Assembly (NCBI RefSeq): GCF_050624435.1
Contig: NC_134542.1
Span: forward strand, 10,499,497-10,563,496
DNA length: 64,000 nucleotides
Source of the DNA: Tenrec ecaudatus
Taxonomy: Eukaryota > Chordata > Mammalia > Afrosoricida > Tenrecidae
Reading direction: 5' to 3'
The first letter of the stretch is position 1; each line of letters begins with the position of its first letter. Positions 23,181-34,330 of this stretch are shown in pieces. Both the position numbers and the translations under genes were made by a program. The notes beneath the pieces are model-generated. The model made no database searches, was not told the origin of the DNA, and saw only the letters and a list, made by a program, of their open reading frames with translations.

Positions 23181-23802
23181 CTTTGAGCATTTTGTCATTG
23201 TCCTTTTGATTGAGTTAGGTATTGAAATTAGGACTGAAAACTACAACTCTTCATTTGTTGGGTGAGCTATCTGAAAAGAAGTCTCCTCAAACTGGAAATC
23301 CCTTTGAATTTATACAAGGCCCCTCCCTGGTGTATTTCTAAAGCCATATTACATCACAGGATATTAAGAGTTCAAAGGCACATCAACGATGTAACAACAA
23401 CAACCAAAAAAATACACGCACACACCATTTGGCTTGAGCTCACATATTGCTTAGAAAATGTCATTATGCTTCCTGTGCTTTTATATGTTAGACGTTCAGA
23501 AAAGACAAACCTGAAATGATGAAAGAAAAGGACAATATCAAGTTCCCACAGCAAATCATAGAAGCTGGCCAGTGCGTCAGTCCTCCTTTCCCTAAGACCA
23601 GTGTGCTTTCTGCCCTCCCCACTACGCTGCTATACAAATGTGCCCGGGGAGAAAGTGCATGAAGCTCGCATCCTCTGGAAGTCTCTGCCACATGATCTTC
23701 CACTAGCAGGGCCACTCAAGGCAGAGATAGGACACCTGGAAGTGGCAATGTACCTCAGAGGCTTTAATGGGCACCCATATGGCTAAAATCACTGTCCTTG
23801 TG
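23181..23802. other. Intergenic, nothing recognised
   Basis: Short open frames only; no family motif. Confidence 0.5.
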
Positions 23803-24245
23803 TTGTTGGGTGGGCTTGGTGGGTTTCCATGCATAGCCGCTCTATTTCCAATAGCTGTGTATGGCACTGCCCTGTCCTGCAACATCCTCACAGCCGTCGG
23901 CTCCGCTGTGCTTGAATCTACTGTGGGAGTCCCTGTTTCACTCCATCTCATTTATCTTCTTTTATTTCTGCTGACTCACTACTTTTCCAAGCACAATGAC
24001 CTTCTCCAGGGACTGGCCCTCCTGATAGCACATCCCAAGAATGTAAGACAAAGCCTTACCACCCTCACTTCTAAAACACATTCTAGCTAGACCCTTCCAA
24101 GACTTGTTCATTCTTCCAGCAGTCCATGGCGTATTTCATATTCTCGGGCAACGGAATCATCTGAAGGCATTAACTCTTCTCCGGCCTTCCAGATTCATTG
24201 TCTAGCTCTCACACTTGGATTAGGCACATCTTGGTCCTCCAAGTG
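23803..24245 (-). mobile_element. RTE/BovB-like LINE fragment
   Basis: Reverse complement covers the C-terminal part of the reverse transcriptase frame; CAAGCACAATGACCTTCTCC and CCAAGAATGTAAGAC match the other copies. Decayed near its 3' end. Confidence 0.65.
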
Positions 24246-24412
24246 ACTCCGTTGCTTTTGAACACTCTAACGGGGCTTTTGCAGAAGATTTACCCAATGC
24301 AATCTGTAACTAATTAGCTAAAAAAATATTAAGTTAATTCTAATATATATGCAACTAGTTCCAATGATGAGGAGTTGGTGTCGATATAAAAATTCAAATC
24401 CATTTACAGTAG

Positions 24413-24575
24413 TTGCCCTCAACCCTGTCTACATTAGAATCATTGGATTTGGGGGGGGGGGAATGAGGGGCATTTTCAAAATACAAATGCTACTGTCCCA
24501 CCCCACTGAAGTTCATATTTAATTAGTCTACAGGGAAATCCAAACATTGCCATTTCTCAAAGTTCCCTAGTTTAT
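24413..24575 (+). mobile_element. MER5-type hAT fossil with poly(G) run
   Basis: TTAGAATCATTGGATTTG, ATACAAATGCTACTGTCCCA and TTTAATTAGTCTACAGGG follow the order of a MER5A-type element. An 11-base G run (24451-24461) has grown inside it. Confidence 0.65.
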
Positions 24576-24814
24576 GATCCCATGAGTCTGATCTTTGCAC
24601 AAAAATCCTGGGCTGAATTCACTCATTTACTTTAAGTCTTGGAATTAACATAAAATTCATTCTAAACTTTTAAATAACCATAGGGAAACAGAAATACAAG
24701 TTACATTTCTCTTTCCTGAAATCTACCACAATTTGGTTTTTATTTAATGGTGTTTTTTTTTTATGTTCCTCTTGGTAATGAGCAATGAGATGTGTCAACT
24801 TAATAAACTGTAAA

Positions 24815-25022
24815 CTCAAAAACGAATGACCTCACTGCCGTCCTCTCAGTTCAGGCGCATAGCAACTGTATAGGACAGGGGAGAACTGTCCCTGTGCGTC
24901 TCTGAGATGTGACTCTTTATACCATAGAAAGTATAGCTTTCTCCCAAGGGGCAATTGGGTGATTCAAACTGTTGACCTGTGGTTAGCAGCCCAATGCATA
25001 ACCCACTACACCACTGGGCTCT
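24815..25022 (-). mobile_element. AfroSINE
   Basis: Full length reverse copy; TATAGGACAGGGGAGAACTG and GTGGTTAGCAGCCCAATGCA. Confidence 0.9.
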
Positions 25023-25385
25023 CTCTGAGACACTGTAGTCCCCAGTTATTTAATCAAACCCTGGTTGTGGGTGTCACCCTGAACTTATTCTGTAGAATTG
25101 ACTAAAGTCTGTAATCTGATACTTTATGAGAGCTTGACCTAGATAAACTGGGAGACCTTGACACAATTCGTTGGAAAGATTTTCAGAGTGGAAGTGAGAC
25201 AGAAGACGAGCATATTCTTCCTGGGATCAGCAGCTTCAGCTCAGCCCTAAGAGTTCCAGCCTGCCCTTCTGGTTGGACTGCCCCACAAATTCCAAATTTG
25301 TCTAGTTAGCTCCCACAGTCATGTAAGTCAATTCCTTGAGAAACATCTCTTAACATTTTTCTTCTACTGGTTCTGTTTCTCTAGG

Positions 25386-25897
25386 TGAGGTAGTTTATTG
25401 TGCCAACCTGGTCGATAAACACATGTGGAGTTAATTGAAGGGCGGAGGGATAAATGGCTCCGTGAGCCTCGCCTTTCTAGTTTTCAGGTTTCTTGCTTTG
25501 TGATGGTCGGACCAGGGTGCAGCTGCCTTAGCCAGTTCTCTGCTTCAGCTGGCAAGGCTCACTTCCTGCAAGACATCCCTGAGGAAAATCACATGGACCT
25601 ACCCCAATGCAGCCTTAAGAGCTAGAGCAGCCATGTGGAGACCCCTGCCAGTGCTGAGATGTTTATACATTCACTGCTGTGGCTTTCCTCCTGCAGGCGG
25701 CATCATAGTTTGTGTTTTGTGAGATGTAGGAGGACTTTGTGGATTTGTGTCAGACATATGGGTTAACGTTGGTCTTATGGGCCTGGACAGCACTGGGTTG
25801 GGATGTTTTCTTGATGTGCACTTAACCTTTATATAAAACTCTCTCTTATACATGAATTTCTGTGGATTTGTTTCTCTAAAGTACCCAGACTAACACA
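25386..25897 (+). mobile_element. Solo LTR fossil, ERVL/MLT2-like
   Basis: 512 bp, begins TG and ends CA, with the 5-bp duplication CTAGG at 25381-25385 and 25898-25902. Contains the GTGCCAACCTGG block near its start and the TTTCTCTAAAGTACCCAGAC block near its end shared by the other copies. No internal genes. Confidence 0.75.
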
Positions 25898-25911
25898 CTA
25901 GGTAAATTCTT

Positions 25912-26035
25912 ACTAGATTATATCCCAGCCCCATTAAACTCCAAACTCTATAAGGACAGAAGTGCCTGTCTTATTCCTTATGACTACCAGCCCCTAGCAC
26001 CCAATGAATGCATGTTAACTGAATGAGCAATCTGT
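25912..26035 (+). mobile_element. L2 LINE 3' end
   Basis: CTCTATAAGGACAGAAGTGC, then CCCCTAGCACCCAATGAATG and GTTAACTGAATGAGCA, the standard L2 ending. Confidence 0.75.
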
Positions 26036-26639
26036 CCAGGGGAATAAAGCTGACAACATAATATGTGTGCTCTAAGGCACAATGACTGCAGTCAGTATTC
26101 AGAGAGCAGAGGCAGCATCTCCAGCCATGGGCATCAAGGAAAAGCTGAGACCTGAGCGGGGTTGAATGGAAGAGATAGAGAGTGCTAACTCGGGGCCTGG
26201 AAATGGCTTCTTCAAACACCATGCATCAGTGAGATTAGGCAAATGATTCATGTGACCAAGCAAAGGGAGGAAAGTTTGGAAAAACCAATCATGACCACAT
26301 TTTGAATGGCTTATTATTTTCGTTAGTAGGTATTCAATTAAGGTGGTGGGGCAGGGAGAGATGATGAAAATCCAGTTTCATAGATCCTTTTTATTTATAG
26401 TCTAAAAACAACAACAACAACAATGAAAGCATCCTTTTTTCCGTTTGCTTTTAAATAAAGCTCCTCTGGTTAAGGACAAGTTTAATGGGCTCCGTCCATC
26501 ACACATAAATATGAATGCCCTGGAGAAACCCCTAAGGGACAGCTAAGATTCCATAAAGCATCATTTGAAAATCAATGCTAGAGTCATGGGCTATATCAAT
26601 GTTTGCTCATCTATTTGTTCAATCTATCAAGTGAATCAG
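26036..26639. other. Intergenic, nothing recognised
   Basis: Contains only a short (CAA)n run near 26405. Confidence 0.5.
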
Positions 26640-26935
26640 TAGCTATTGAGGGTGCTCTGCTATTGAACAAACCTGTCTTGGAGGAAGCACGGCCTGAAGG
26701 TGCCATCGCATCCAGGATGGGGCGGTTTTGTCTCATCTACTTTGGATGTGTTTTCAGGAGAGACCAGTCCCTGGAGAAGGACATCGTGCTTGGGAAAGCA
26801 CAAGGTCAGCAAAAGAAGGAAGACCATCAATGAGATGGATTGACACCATGGACACAACAATCCGCTCAAAGAGAGCAGAGACTGTCAGGGTGGCACGGGG
26901 TCGGGCAGCGAGTGGTTGAGTTAAACACGGGGCCA
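26640..26935 (+). mobile_element. RTE/BovB-like LINE 3' fragment
   Basis: Includes GACCAGTCCCTGGAGAAGGA and AATGAGATGGATTGACACCA; translation gives R-P-S-M-R-W-I-D-T, the conserved C-terminal RTE motif. Confidence 0.85.
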
Positions 26936-27236
26936 ACTCTAGAGCGGCGGACAGCAATCGTGTCACATTCCCGAGAAGCCAGCTTGAGAAGTGCAGACGC
27001 CTCCTCCTAAGGGTGCAGATAGTTCTGGGAATGGCTGAGCTCCCGGGAAGCAGCCTTCGCAGGCCTCTGAGGAGTATTCTAAAGACAACGCAGTCCTGAT
27101 CAATGAAGGCAACTTTTGCAAACACTGTGCCTCTGTGCCTGCCAGGTTTTTCTCTGACCTCATCTCTCCTCCATGAACTTGAGCCAGAGCCCTGGGAGAA
27201 GGGACAAAAATAAAACTGCTCCATCATTCAAAAAAA
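26936..27236 (+). other. Possible 3' end of an unidentified retrocopy
   Basis: Ends with AATAAA (27209-27214), a 20-base gap and eight A at 27230-27237, as expected for a reverse-transcribed mRNA tail. The sequence upstream keeps a few CpGs and fits no repeat I know. No open frame worth naming. Confidence 0.3.
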
Positions 27237-27462
27237 ATGCCCTGTGAGGCACTGGGGCAATGGTGGAGCAATGGCTGTGCCACACAGACACGGAGCTAAA
27301 AGATGCCGGCTTCACTGGTGATGGAGCAACCTCTGAAAATGGCATTCTAAAAATAGTATTCCATCTATCAGAAGAGGGAAAGGCTAGGGCCACGGGAAGC
27401 TTCACGGCAATATATCCTAAAAGAGGTCTCATAAACCCAATATGACCCTGTTGTTTTTGTTA

Positions 27463-27740
27463 GGTGCCGTAATGCCAGCTTGGGACCATTGCAAATGGAT
27501 GCACAACAGAGTAAATCACTGTCTGGCCCTACACCATCTTCACAATTATTCCTGGGCTTGAGCCCCTTGTTGCAGCCACTGTGTCAGTCTATCTCCTTGA
27601 GGCCCTTCCTCTTTTTCGCTCCCCCTGCCCTTTGTCAGCATGGCTCTAGGACACATCGAAGTCCACTTGTCTCCTCCGTCTTGCAGTGCAGCCTCTAAGT
27701 TTCTTTTCGTGCCCCTTTATTCCCAGGGCCCTCAACTTTC
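27463..27740 (-). mobile_element. RTE/BovB-like LINE 3' fragment
   Basis: Reverse complement of TTGTTGCAGCCACTGTGTCA and ATCTCCTTGAGGCCCTTCCT. The 3' end is at the left. Confidence 0.7.
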
Positions 27741-28461
27741 CAACCGGAAGTCTTCTCATCCAGAAGGCTCCCTCAGAAAGCCCTCTTATAGACAGACATC
27801 CAGCCTCTTCTTGGTGGTGAGTCCCCGAGTGTGCAGACTCATTTATGAACTGACCCAGACTCACAACGGACCAACAGAGCTATCCCCACCAGCACTCTCC
27901 AGTCTGCATGGCGCCTTTTGCTCTGGTCTCTCTGTAAACTCCCAGGCCAAGACCAACGTTAGAATGCACTTCTCCACATCTCTGCTACTAAGCTAAGTAG
28001 CTAAGGTAGGATCACACCACCCTAAGTAGAGTCAGCTACAAAAACGCAGTGGTCTGCAATCTGGACAGGACCTTCCGTGTGTTTGCCAAGTCTTTCAGTG
28101 ACTGTCCCAAATGTAAACATTTTCTTAACTCCTGAGCACCTCACTCTCGTCAGATGATCCCACAGAAGCCGAGATCATCAGGCCGTAATCAGCCGGGTCT
28201 TTGTGTTGTAGAGAGTTGGCTTGACATTCACAGCCAGGCCTCACTGTTCTCCTGTTGAACATAAACAATGTCACAGAAGAGCACCATCCGGCAAGGCAAC
28301 CAGTATCATGAGGGATCAGCACAAACACAAAACTGCTCCACAATTATGTCCGAGGCCAGGAAAAGTGTGAATATCATCCAGGCGCAAACATGGCCCAACA
28401 CCCCCTCTTCCAGCTAATTGGATTGGCAGCTGCTTCTTTCCCAAGGGTAAACTTACCTTCT
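27741..28461. other. Intergenic, nothing recognised
   Basis: No repeat, exon or structured element seen. Confidence 0.5.
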
Positions 28462-28469
28462 CTCTACAG

Positions 28470-28653
28470 CAGCGGTTCTCAACCTTCCTCATGCCGCGAC
28501 CTGTTCAGACAGTTCCTCAGGTGGTGGTGAAAATAAAATGATTTTCGTTGCTTCTTCATCACTGTCATGTTGTTACAGTTATGAATTGGGCGACCCTGTG
28601 AAAGGGTTGTTCGACCCCCAAAGGTGTTGCGATCCACAGCTTGAGAGCTGCTG
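28470..28653 (+). mobile_element. Second SPIN-like hAT element
   Basis: 184 bp, starting CAGCGGTTCTCAACC and ending TTGAGAGCTGCTG, with a perfect 8-bp duplication CTCTACAG at 28462-28469 and 28654-28661. Clearly the same family as the copy at 18726, with its own set of substitutions, so an independent insertion. Confidence 0.85.
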
Positions 28654-28670
28654 CTCTACAGGGAAACACT

Positions 28671-28818
28671 GGACTGTTAGGTGACAGGTCAGTGGTTCAA
28701 GCCCACTAGCCACTTCATGGGAGAAAGATGAGACTATCTAGTCCCATCAAGATTTACAGCCTCTCAAGCCCCATATAGGGTCTCTCCAAGGTGAAATCCA
28801 TTCAGTGCCAGTGGGTAG
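28671..28818 (+). mobile_element. AfroSINE, 5'-shortened
   Basis: ACAGGTCAGTGGTTCAAGCC, TCATGGGAGAAAGATGAGAC and AGATTTACAGCCTCTCAAGC. It starts beside the second SPIN-like element. Confidence 0.8.
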
Positions 28819-28840
28819 TTTTCCTGGCTTGTAATAAAAT

Positions 28841-29025
28841 AAACCTGTTGTCCTCAAGTTGATTCTGACTCAGAGTGACCCATGTGTTAGAGAGCAGAGC
28901 TGCGGCATGGGGTTTTCGGAATTGTCATCTTTATGGTAGCCCACCAGGCTTCTCCTCCGTGGCACTGCTGGGGGAAGAGGGGGTTGAGCAGCCAACCATC
29001 AAGTTAGTAGTTTAGCCCCACCCAC
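28841..29025 (-). mobile_element. AfroSINE, diverged
   Basis: GTCCTCAAGTTGATTCTGAC and TCAGAGTGACCCATG at the 3' end. Confidence 0.75.
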
Positions 29026-29094
29026 CCAAGAACCTTGCTTTGTCTGTCCATAATGTCATATAAACACCTGAAGACAAAGTATTATAGCTCTCTC

Positions 29095-29128
29095 TTAATT
29101 GGAAATGACTCGATGGCAGTGAGCTGAG
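29095..29128 (+). mobile_element. AfroSINE 3' scrap
   Basis: AATGACTCGATGGCAGTGAG only. Confidence 0.5.
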
Positions 29129-29365
29129 GCATCATAGAATCACCCCCATTTCCTGACAGCATCCAATCGACAGCTTTAGCCCACTTCCTTCATTCAGTCT
29201 CAAAATCACCCAATCAAGTCCTCTGAGCCCTTTGGAGATCCTGTGACCATGATGCTCCCCAGCTGCCCCTAGAAGTGCCTTCTCCCTCCCAGGAGCAACC
29301 CCGCCCCCAGTTTAACTCTGCATGTGTTCCTGGTGGTCAGTGGCTGGAGGCCTCAGCTACTATCA

Positions 29366-29560
29366 CCTGTGTCAGATTCTGTGCAAACACTTCATGTGCT
29401 ACCATTTAATCCTTTGATGGAGTAGCTTTTTGCCCTGTTGTAGACAAGGAAACCCTAAGACTGAAGAAGATGGGCAAAGAGGGGTTTCCACATGGCAGAG
29501 ACAGTATAATTGGCATGGAGATGGAGGCATCCGGCTCCTGCACTCACACGCCTGACTAAA
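29366..29560 (-). mobile_element. MIR fossil
   Basis: TGCTACCATTTAATCCTTTG, TGTAGACAAGGAAACCCTAA and CATCCGGCTCCTGCACTC in reverse MIR order. Confidence 0.65.
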
Positions 29561-29671
29561 TTCATCGCTGTCTCTTACCCTCTCCTCTAGCTCAGAATTC
29601 ACGCTACTTCTTTTCCATGCCCAGCTCTTCTCCGTCTTCTCTGGCCACCACTTGTCTCCTTTAGGACCTGT

Positions 29672-30068
29672 TGGTGCTAGATGCTGTCAAGTCCGCTTCT
29701 CCTCACACCCTCTGCACAATAGAACAAAACACCACCCCGGCCGGGGCCACCCTCTCAATGGTGGCTGTGTGTCGATCTGCTGTCGCCGTGTCAGTCCATC
29801 TCGTGCAGTGTCAGGCACTTCCTCCCGCTTCACTCCCCTCCACGTGACCAAGCATGATGTTCATTTCCCAGGGACTGATCTCTCCGAAGAGTGAGCCCAA
29901 AGCGCATGAGACGGTCTCGATGTCCTGATTCCTAAGGGGTGCGTTTCTGACCGTCCTTTTTCCTAGAACAGATAGTGTAGTTCTTCTGTCAGTCGGAGGT
30001 GCTTTTGGCATTCTTCACCAACACTGGAATGCAAATGCACCATTGCGTCTTCAGTGCGCCTTATTCAT
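29672..30068 (-). mobile_element. RTE/BovB-like LINE, part 1 (interrupted)
   Basis: GACCAAGCATGATGTTCATT and CAGGGACTGATCTCTCC place it. Cut at 30068 by a solo LTR; the sequence resumes at 30592. Confidence 0.7.
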
Positions 30069-30591
30069 TGAGGTAGTTTAGTTAGTTTATTGTGCCAACC
30101 TGACCGCTAAACACATGTGGGGTTAATTGAATGGCCGAGGGCTAAATGGCTCAGTGAGCCTTGCCTTTCTGGTTCTTGGGTCTCTTGCTTTCTGGTGGTC
30201 TGATCAGGGTATAGCTGTTTTAGCCGGTTCCCTGCTACAGCTGGCAAGGCTGACTTCCTGCAAGACATCACTGAGGAGAGCCACATGAACCTACCCTGAT
30301 GCAGCCCTGGGTGCTGGAACAGCCATGTGGAGACCCCTGGCAGTGCTGAGATGCTTACACGTTCACTGACTCAGCTTTCCTCCTGCAGTTGGCATCATCA
30401 CATGTGTTTTGTGAGATGGAGGAGGACTTTGTGGATTGGTCATATGGGTTAATGGGTTAATGTTGGACTTGTGGTCTTGGGCAGCACTGGGTTGGAATGT
30501 TTTCCTGATGCGCACTTAACCTTTATACAAAGCTCTCTCTCATACATGACTTTCTGTGGATTTCTTTCTCTAAAGTTCCCAGAGTAACACA
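30069..30591 (+). mobile_element. Solo LTR fossil inserted in an RTE LINE
   Basis: 523 bp, TG to CA, close relative of the copy at 25386. RTE sequence in reverse orientation stops at its left edge (29672-30068) and resumes at its right edge (30592-30810), so it landed in an already present RTE copy. A clean flanking duplication is not visible. Confidence 0.7.
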
Positions 30592-30810
30592 TTAGCTATG
30601 CAGCTTTTGTATACAGAGGAGGTGAGTGAAAACGTCATGACTTGGGTCAGTCCTCAAAGTAAACTCTTCATTCCTTAACACTTTAAAGAAGTCTTGTACA
30701 GCAGATCCGTCCCATGCAAGTATGATCCTTGATTGCTCTGAATCCAGATAAAGTGAAATCCTTGAGAAATTCAGTCCATTTACCAGGATGCAATCTATTG
30801 GTTTCCACAA
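30592..30810 (-). mobile_element. RTE/BovB-like LINE, part 2 (after the LTR)
   Basis: TGACTTGGGTCAGTCCTCAA, ACTTTAAAGAAGTCTTGTAC and AAAGTGAAATCCTTGAG are the next RTE segments in order, reverse strand. Confidence 0.75.
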
Positions 30811-31356
30811 ATACCAAGTTTCTTCTGCGTCTTCACCATTCTTTCTCCACAGACTGAATGCCATCTCCTGCATCTCAAATCAGGCAGAAACATCTTCTGT
30901 TCTGAACATGATTCACCATTACCTTAAAATGTCCTCTTCCCCTTCATTCGTTCTGCTCCAAGTCAAGGCAAAGTTCAGAGAACCTTGGTGTACATTCTCA
31001 AGGAGAACATGGTTCAAAGTTATCAACGAGGCATTTGTAGAATATGAAATCTGGGGGAAGAGCCAACTAGAAAGTGGGGAACTGGGAGAAACTGGAAGGT
31101 GAGTTCAAGGGGGGAAATGCAATTAGAGGAAAATGTTCAGGCATAGGAAAGAAAGTGCCCAGCTGGAGACATGAGAAAAGGAATGATGGAGTAGGGAGGA
31201 AAAAGTACACCGACAGAAACATGTGACATAGTTGAGATGTGCATAGTCATTTAGATACCTGGGATATAGGTGGCCAGGGAAGATCAGGCCAGAATGTGGA
31301 TGCAGGTCAGCTCACAGAGCCTTGAACATAAAAAAATAGAAGTCTAAAATTCTTCT

Positions 31357-31534
31357 AATTCACTGCCATTGAGCCAATTCCAACTCATAGCAAGCCCAAT
31401 CAGAATGGAGTTTGCTGCCCCTGTCACTTTACAGGAGTAGAAAGCCTTGACTTTCTTCCAAGGAGCTACTGGTGGTCTGGGATGCTAGCCCTGGGACCAG
31501 CCGCCCAGCACGTAACCCCTACACCACCAGGGCT
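31357..31534 (-). mobile_element. AfroSINE
   Basis: CACTGCCATTGAGCCAATTC, AGGAGCTACTGGTGGTCTGG and CTACACCACCAGGGCTGACC. Confidence 0.85.
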
Positions 31535-31689
31535 GACCCTCCTCTGTAGATGATGGAGTATATGAAGACCAGCCATGGCAAGCCCAGCTCACCGCACTGT
31601 TAAAAATTGAAGAGAGCCCTACTAACCTTTATTTACACGTAGTCTATGGATGCTATCCTGGAAGCTGGTTATTGTTGTTTTGAGGAACA

Positions 31690-31975
31690 CGGAGTCGATG
31701 TTGACTCGTAGGAGCCCCAGATGCTGCCTAACAAAACACCGCACAGTCCTGCACCATCTTCACAACTGTTCCTGTGGCTGAGCCCAGGGAGGCAGCCACG
31801 GTGTCAACTCATCTCCTCGAGGGTCTTCCTCTTTTTCACGACCCCTCGACTTTACCAAGCATGATATCCTTTTCCAGGCACAGGTCCCTCTGGATTACAT
31901 GTCCAACCTATGTGAGATGACCTCTCACCCTACTATCTTCTATGGTGCGGTCTGGCTGTACTTCTTTCAGGATGA
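31690..31975 (-). mobile_element. RTE/BovB-like LINE 3' fragment
   Basis: Starts at the left with a GTCGATGTTGACTCGTAGGA 3' end, then GCAGCCACGGTGTCAACTCA and TTTACCAAGCATGATATCCT. Confidence 0.75.
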
Positions 31976-33276
31976 AACATGGGTTCAATAAGGAAAACTC
32001 CCCTTTAAAGAGATTTATATGCAACCGCTTCGCATTCTGTTTCTGTTCTCCTCTTTCAAATCAAATCTAAGAAACAGACGCTGGAAAGACTTAAAAGAGG
32101 GTTTGAAGCAAGTTTCCATAGAGGCAATGCCAGGAAGCAATGCTGCTTAATACTTGTTCAAGCATACCTCAAACACTTGAGAAAAGCCGCTGATGCTGTT
32201 CTCAAGACAGGCCACCTCCTTTGCCCAGGGGAGTCAGTCTCGCCTGGCGAGCGACTCATAGAGCACATGTGAGAACAGAGAGCCTGTGCAGCAGCCGGGG
32301 CAGTGGCCCCGAGAGCAGCCCAGCTGGCCGTGTGCTCCTGAAGAAGGACAGGTGATGCATCAGTGAGTTCAGCCTTCCCCTCAGCCAGAGCGGACTCCAA
32401 ACATGAAATAGCACCTTCTCAAGGGACAAGAGGAAGTTCAGGGATATTGACATTTTCCTCGTATGTTATCACATTTTGTCCTCTTGTTATCTTTCCATTC
32501 ATAGATAGAAGAGGAACAAACTCAGAACGGTGATAGGACGTGTTCGGAAATAACACGGTGAGGGGTTGAACACTGCTTGATACCCATCCAACTCTGTGCC
32601 CTGTGCTACAACTCTTACTCAGTAGATTGTCTCCCCAGTGAGCATGTACGTCATGATTTCCACAGCCTTGGCTTGTGGCTGCCATCTTCCCTCTAGCGAG
32701 GGAGACTATCAGTCTGCAGTAATGAGTACTAGCTGCTCTCAAAGGTCTGCTGAAGGGTGAGGCTGGCCAGAAATATCTCTCATCCTGTACTATGCATGAG
32801 CTGTAAGATGCATTACGTTGAACCATATGAAATTCCTTCTTTGTAACCAAAAATGTTTCAAAAGTGGCGATTCCAGTGTTTGACCTAACTGTTTCTTTGT
32901 GGTGGTCACTCAAGAGCACCCTGACTTCCTGTTGGATCACCTATTTCCCATTGGAGATATTCTGACCGAGAGAGGGTGGGTGTCCTGCCTCAGGCACACC
33001 TAGCCAGCAAGCCTGGGGAACAAGCCTGGGGGAAAGTACCCAGCACCCATCTCCATTGCAGGAACACACACTGCTCCAGGACGAGGGGGGACAAACACCT
33101 CCAAATGAACCAGAAACTCAGAGAGTCACCTGGGAATTGCTATTTCCGGTATTAAAGCTAACCGTGTCCTAGAAATCCTTGCAAATAAGAAAGTGCCTAG
33201 ATGCAGAAAAGTTTAAAACCAGGAATCACATCATGGAGAGCTGTTTGCATGTTAAACAAAACCCCACAGCCTAGAA
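31976..33276. other. Intergenic, unassigned
   Basis: Contains a 173-codon open frame on the minus strand (32419-32940) without any recognisable domain or codon signature; probably chance. Confidence 0.45.
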
Positions 33277-33284
33277 TCTAGAGC

Positions 33285-33692
33285 TGGGTTGGGGAACATC
33301 CAGCCAAGGGCCTTATAAGGTGGACAAAATCATAAAAACCAGCTGACATCACACACCTCACCGAAGAGAAGTAGGCCCAGCCATCACGTTCCAGAATTTC
33401 ACTGCACTCAGTCGATACTGACTCGCAGTTTCCCCGTAGGAGCGAGCAGGATTGCCCCTGTGGGTTGCTGAAATTGTAGTGCTTTCCAGAAGTGGAAAGC
33501 CTCCACTTTCCACCAACAAGCAGCCAGGGGCTTTGAATGGCTGACCTGTGACTAGCAAGCCAGTTCCTAATGACTACACCACCATGGCTCCTTGGCATGA
33601 CTGTAGGGGTGAGTTAATTAAATGCATGAGGGGTATGGCCCTTGAATGATATTACAAATAGCCACCGCAGAACAAAAGGTTCCCAACTTCTG
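33285..33692 (+). mobile_element. hAT-type element split by an AfroSINE
   Basis: The left end TGGGTTGGGGAAC and right end GTTCCCAACTTCTG are imperfect inverted repeats of the GGTTGGGGAACC type. The flanks TCTAGAGC (33277-33284) and ATTAGAGC (33693-33700) agree at 6 of 8 bases. An AfroSINE at 33396-33594 has landed inside, so about 210 bp belong to the hAT element. Non-coding. Confidence 0.6.
33396..33594 (-). mobile_element. AfroSINE inserted in a hAT element
   Basis: CACTCAGTCGATACTGACTC to GACTACACCACCATGGCTCC; full length. Confidence 0.85.
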
Positions 33693-33816
33693 ATTAGAGC
33701 AGAGATTTCCAAATCGATCTGCCTACTGGCCTGTTTTCATTATAAATAAATAAATACATAGAATTCTCAGGAGCCTGGCAGTGAAAAGCATGTGTACTGT
33801 AGCCCATCATCTAGGA

Positions 33817-34040
33817 CGGGAGTCGGCCATTACAGCCCAACAATCCTGGGTGGCTCTTTGGGGACATATATGTGGCTCCAAAGGAAAATTTAAAATTAAA
33901 ATAAAACTATTTTTTCTGTTTAAAGGATCTTGTTCAGAATGTAATGATTTCATTTGTTTGTAAAAATACATATTTTGGCTCTCGAAGAATTTGTGAATTG
34001 TTGTGAGGGACCGAATTGGCTCTTCCAATTACTGACACCG
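33817..34040 (+). mobile_element. Probable decayed hAT-type element
   Basis: Contains GTGGCTCTTTGG near its left end, TTTTGGCTCTCGAAG in the middle and inverted-looking ends CGGGAGTC and GACACCG, as in common mammalian hAT fossils. No target-site duplication found. Confidence 0.45.
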
Positions 34041-34330
34041 GAGGGAAGTCACCTGCTTTGCAGGGTCCCTGGATCCTCCCAGCGCCCCGCTCCCAGACGA
34101 CGCCATCCTTTCCTTTGGGGAATGCTGACTTTGAGCTTTGACTGGGAAGTGTCTCTGTGGTCATTTTCATGCAGACCACTGGCTTCTTTGATAGGCACCA
34201 GGACCCACTGCATGTCAGATTGGAAGCTGTCTGTCAACTTCTCCAAGATGGATGATTACAAGAGGAAGTACATCAGAACAACAGCCAGGGGAGGATTTTC
34301 TGTTTCCAGCTTTGTTGTTTTGTTTGAAGG

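Noticed and set aside
26754-27227. 157-codon open frame on the minus strand
   Set aside because: Runs antisense across an RTE fragment and unrelated flank; no coherent protein.
32419-32940. 173-codon open frame on the minus strand
   Set aside because: No domain, no splice or promoter context and no recognised homologue; a frame of this length is expected by chance in 64 kb on two strands.
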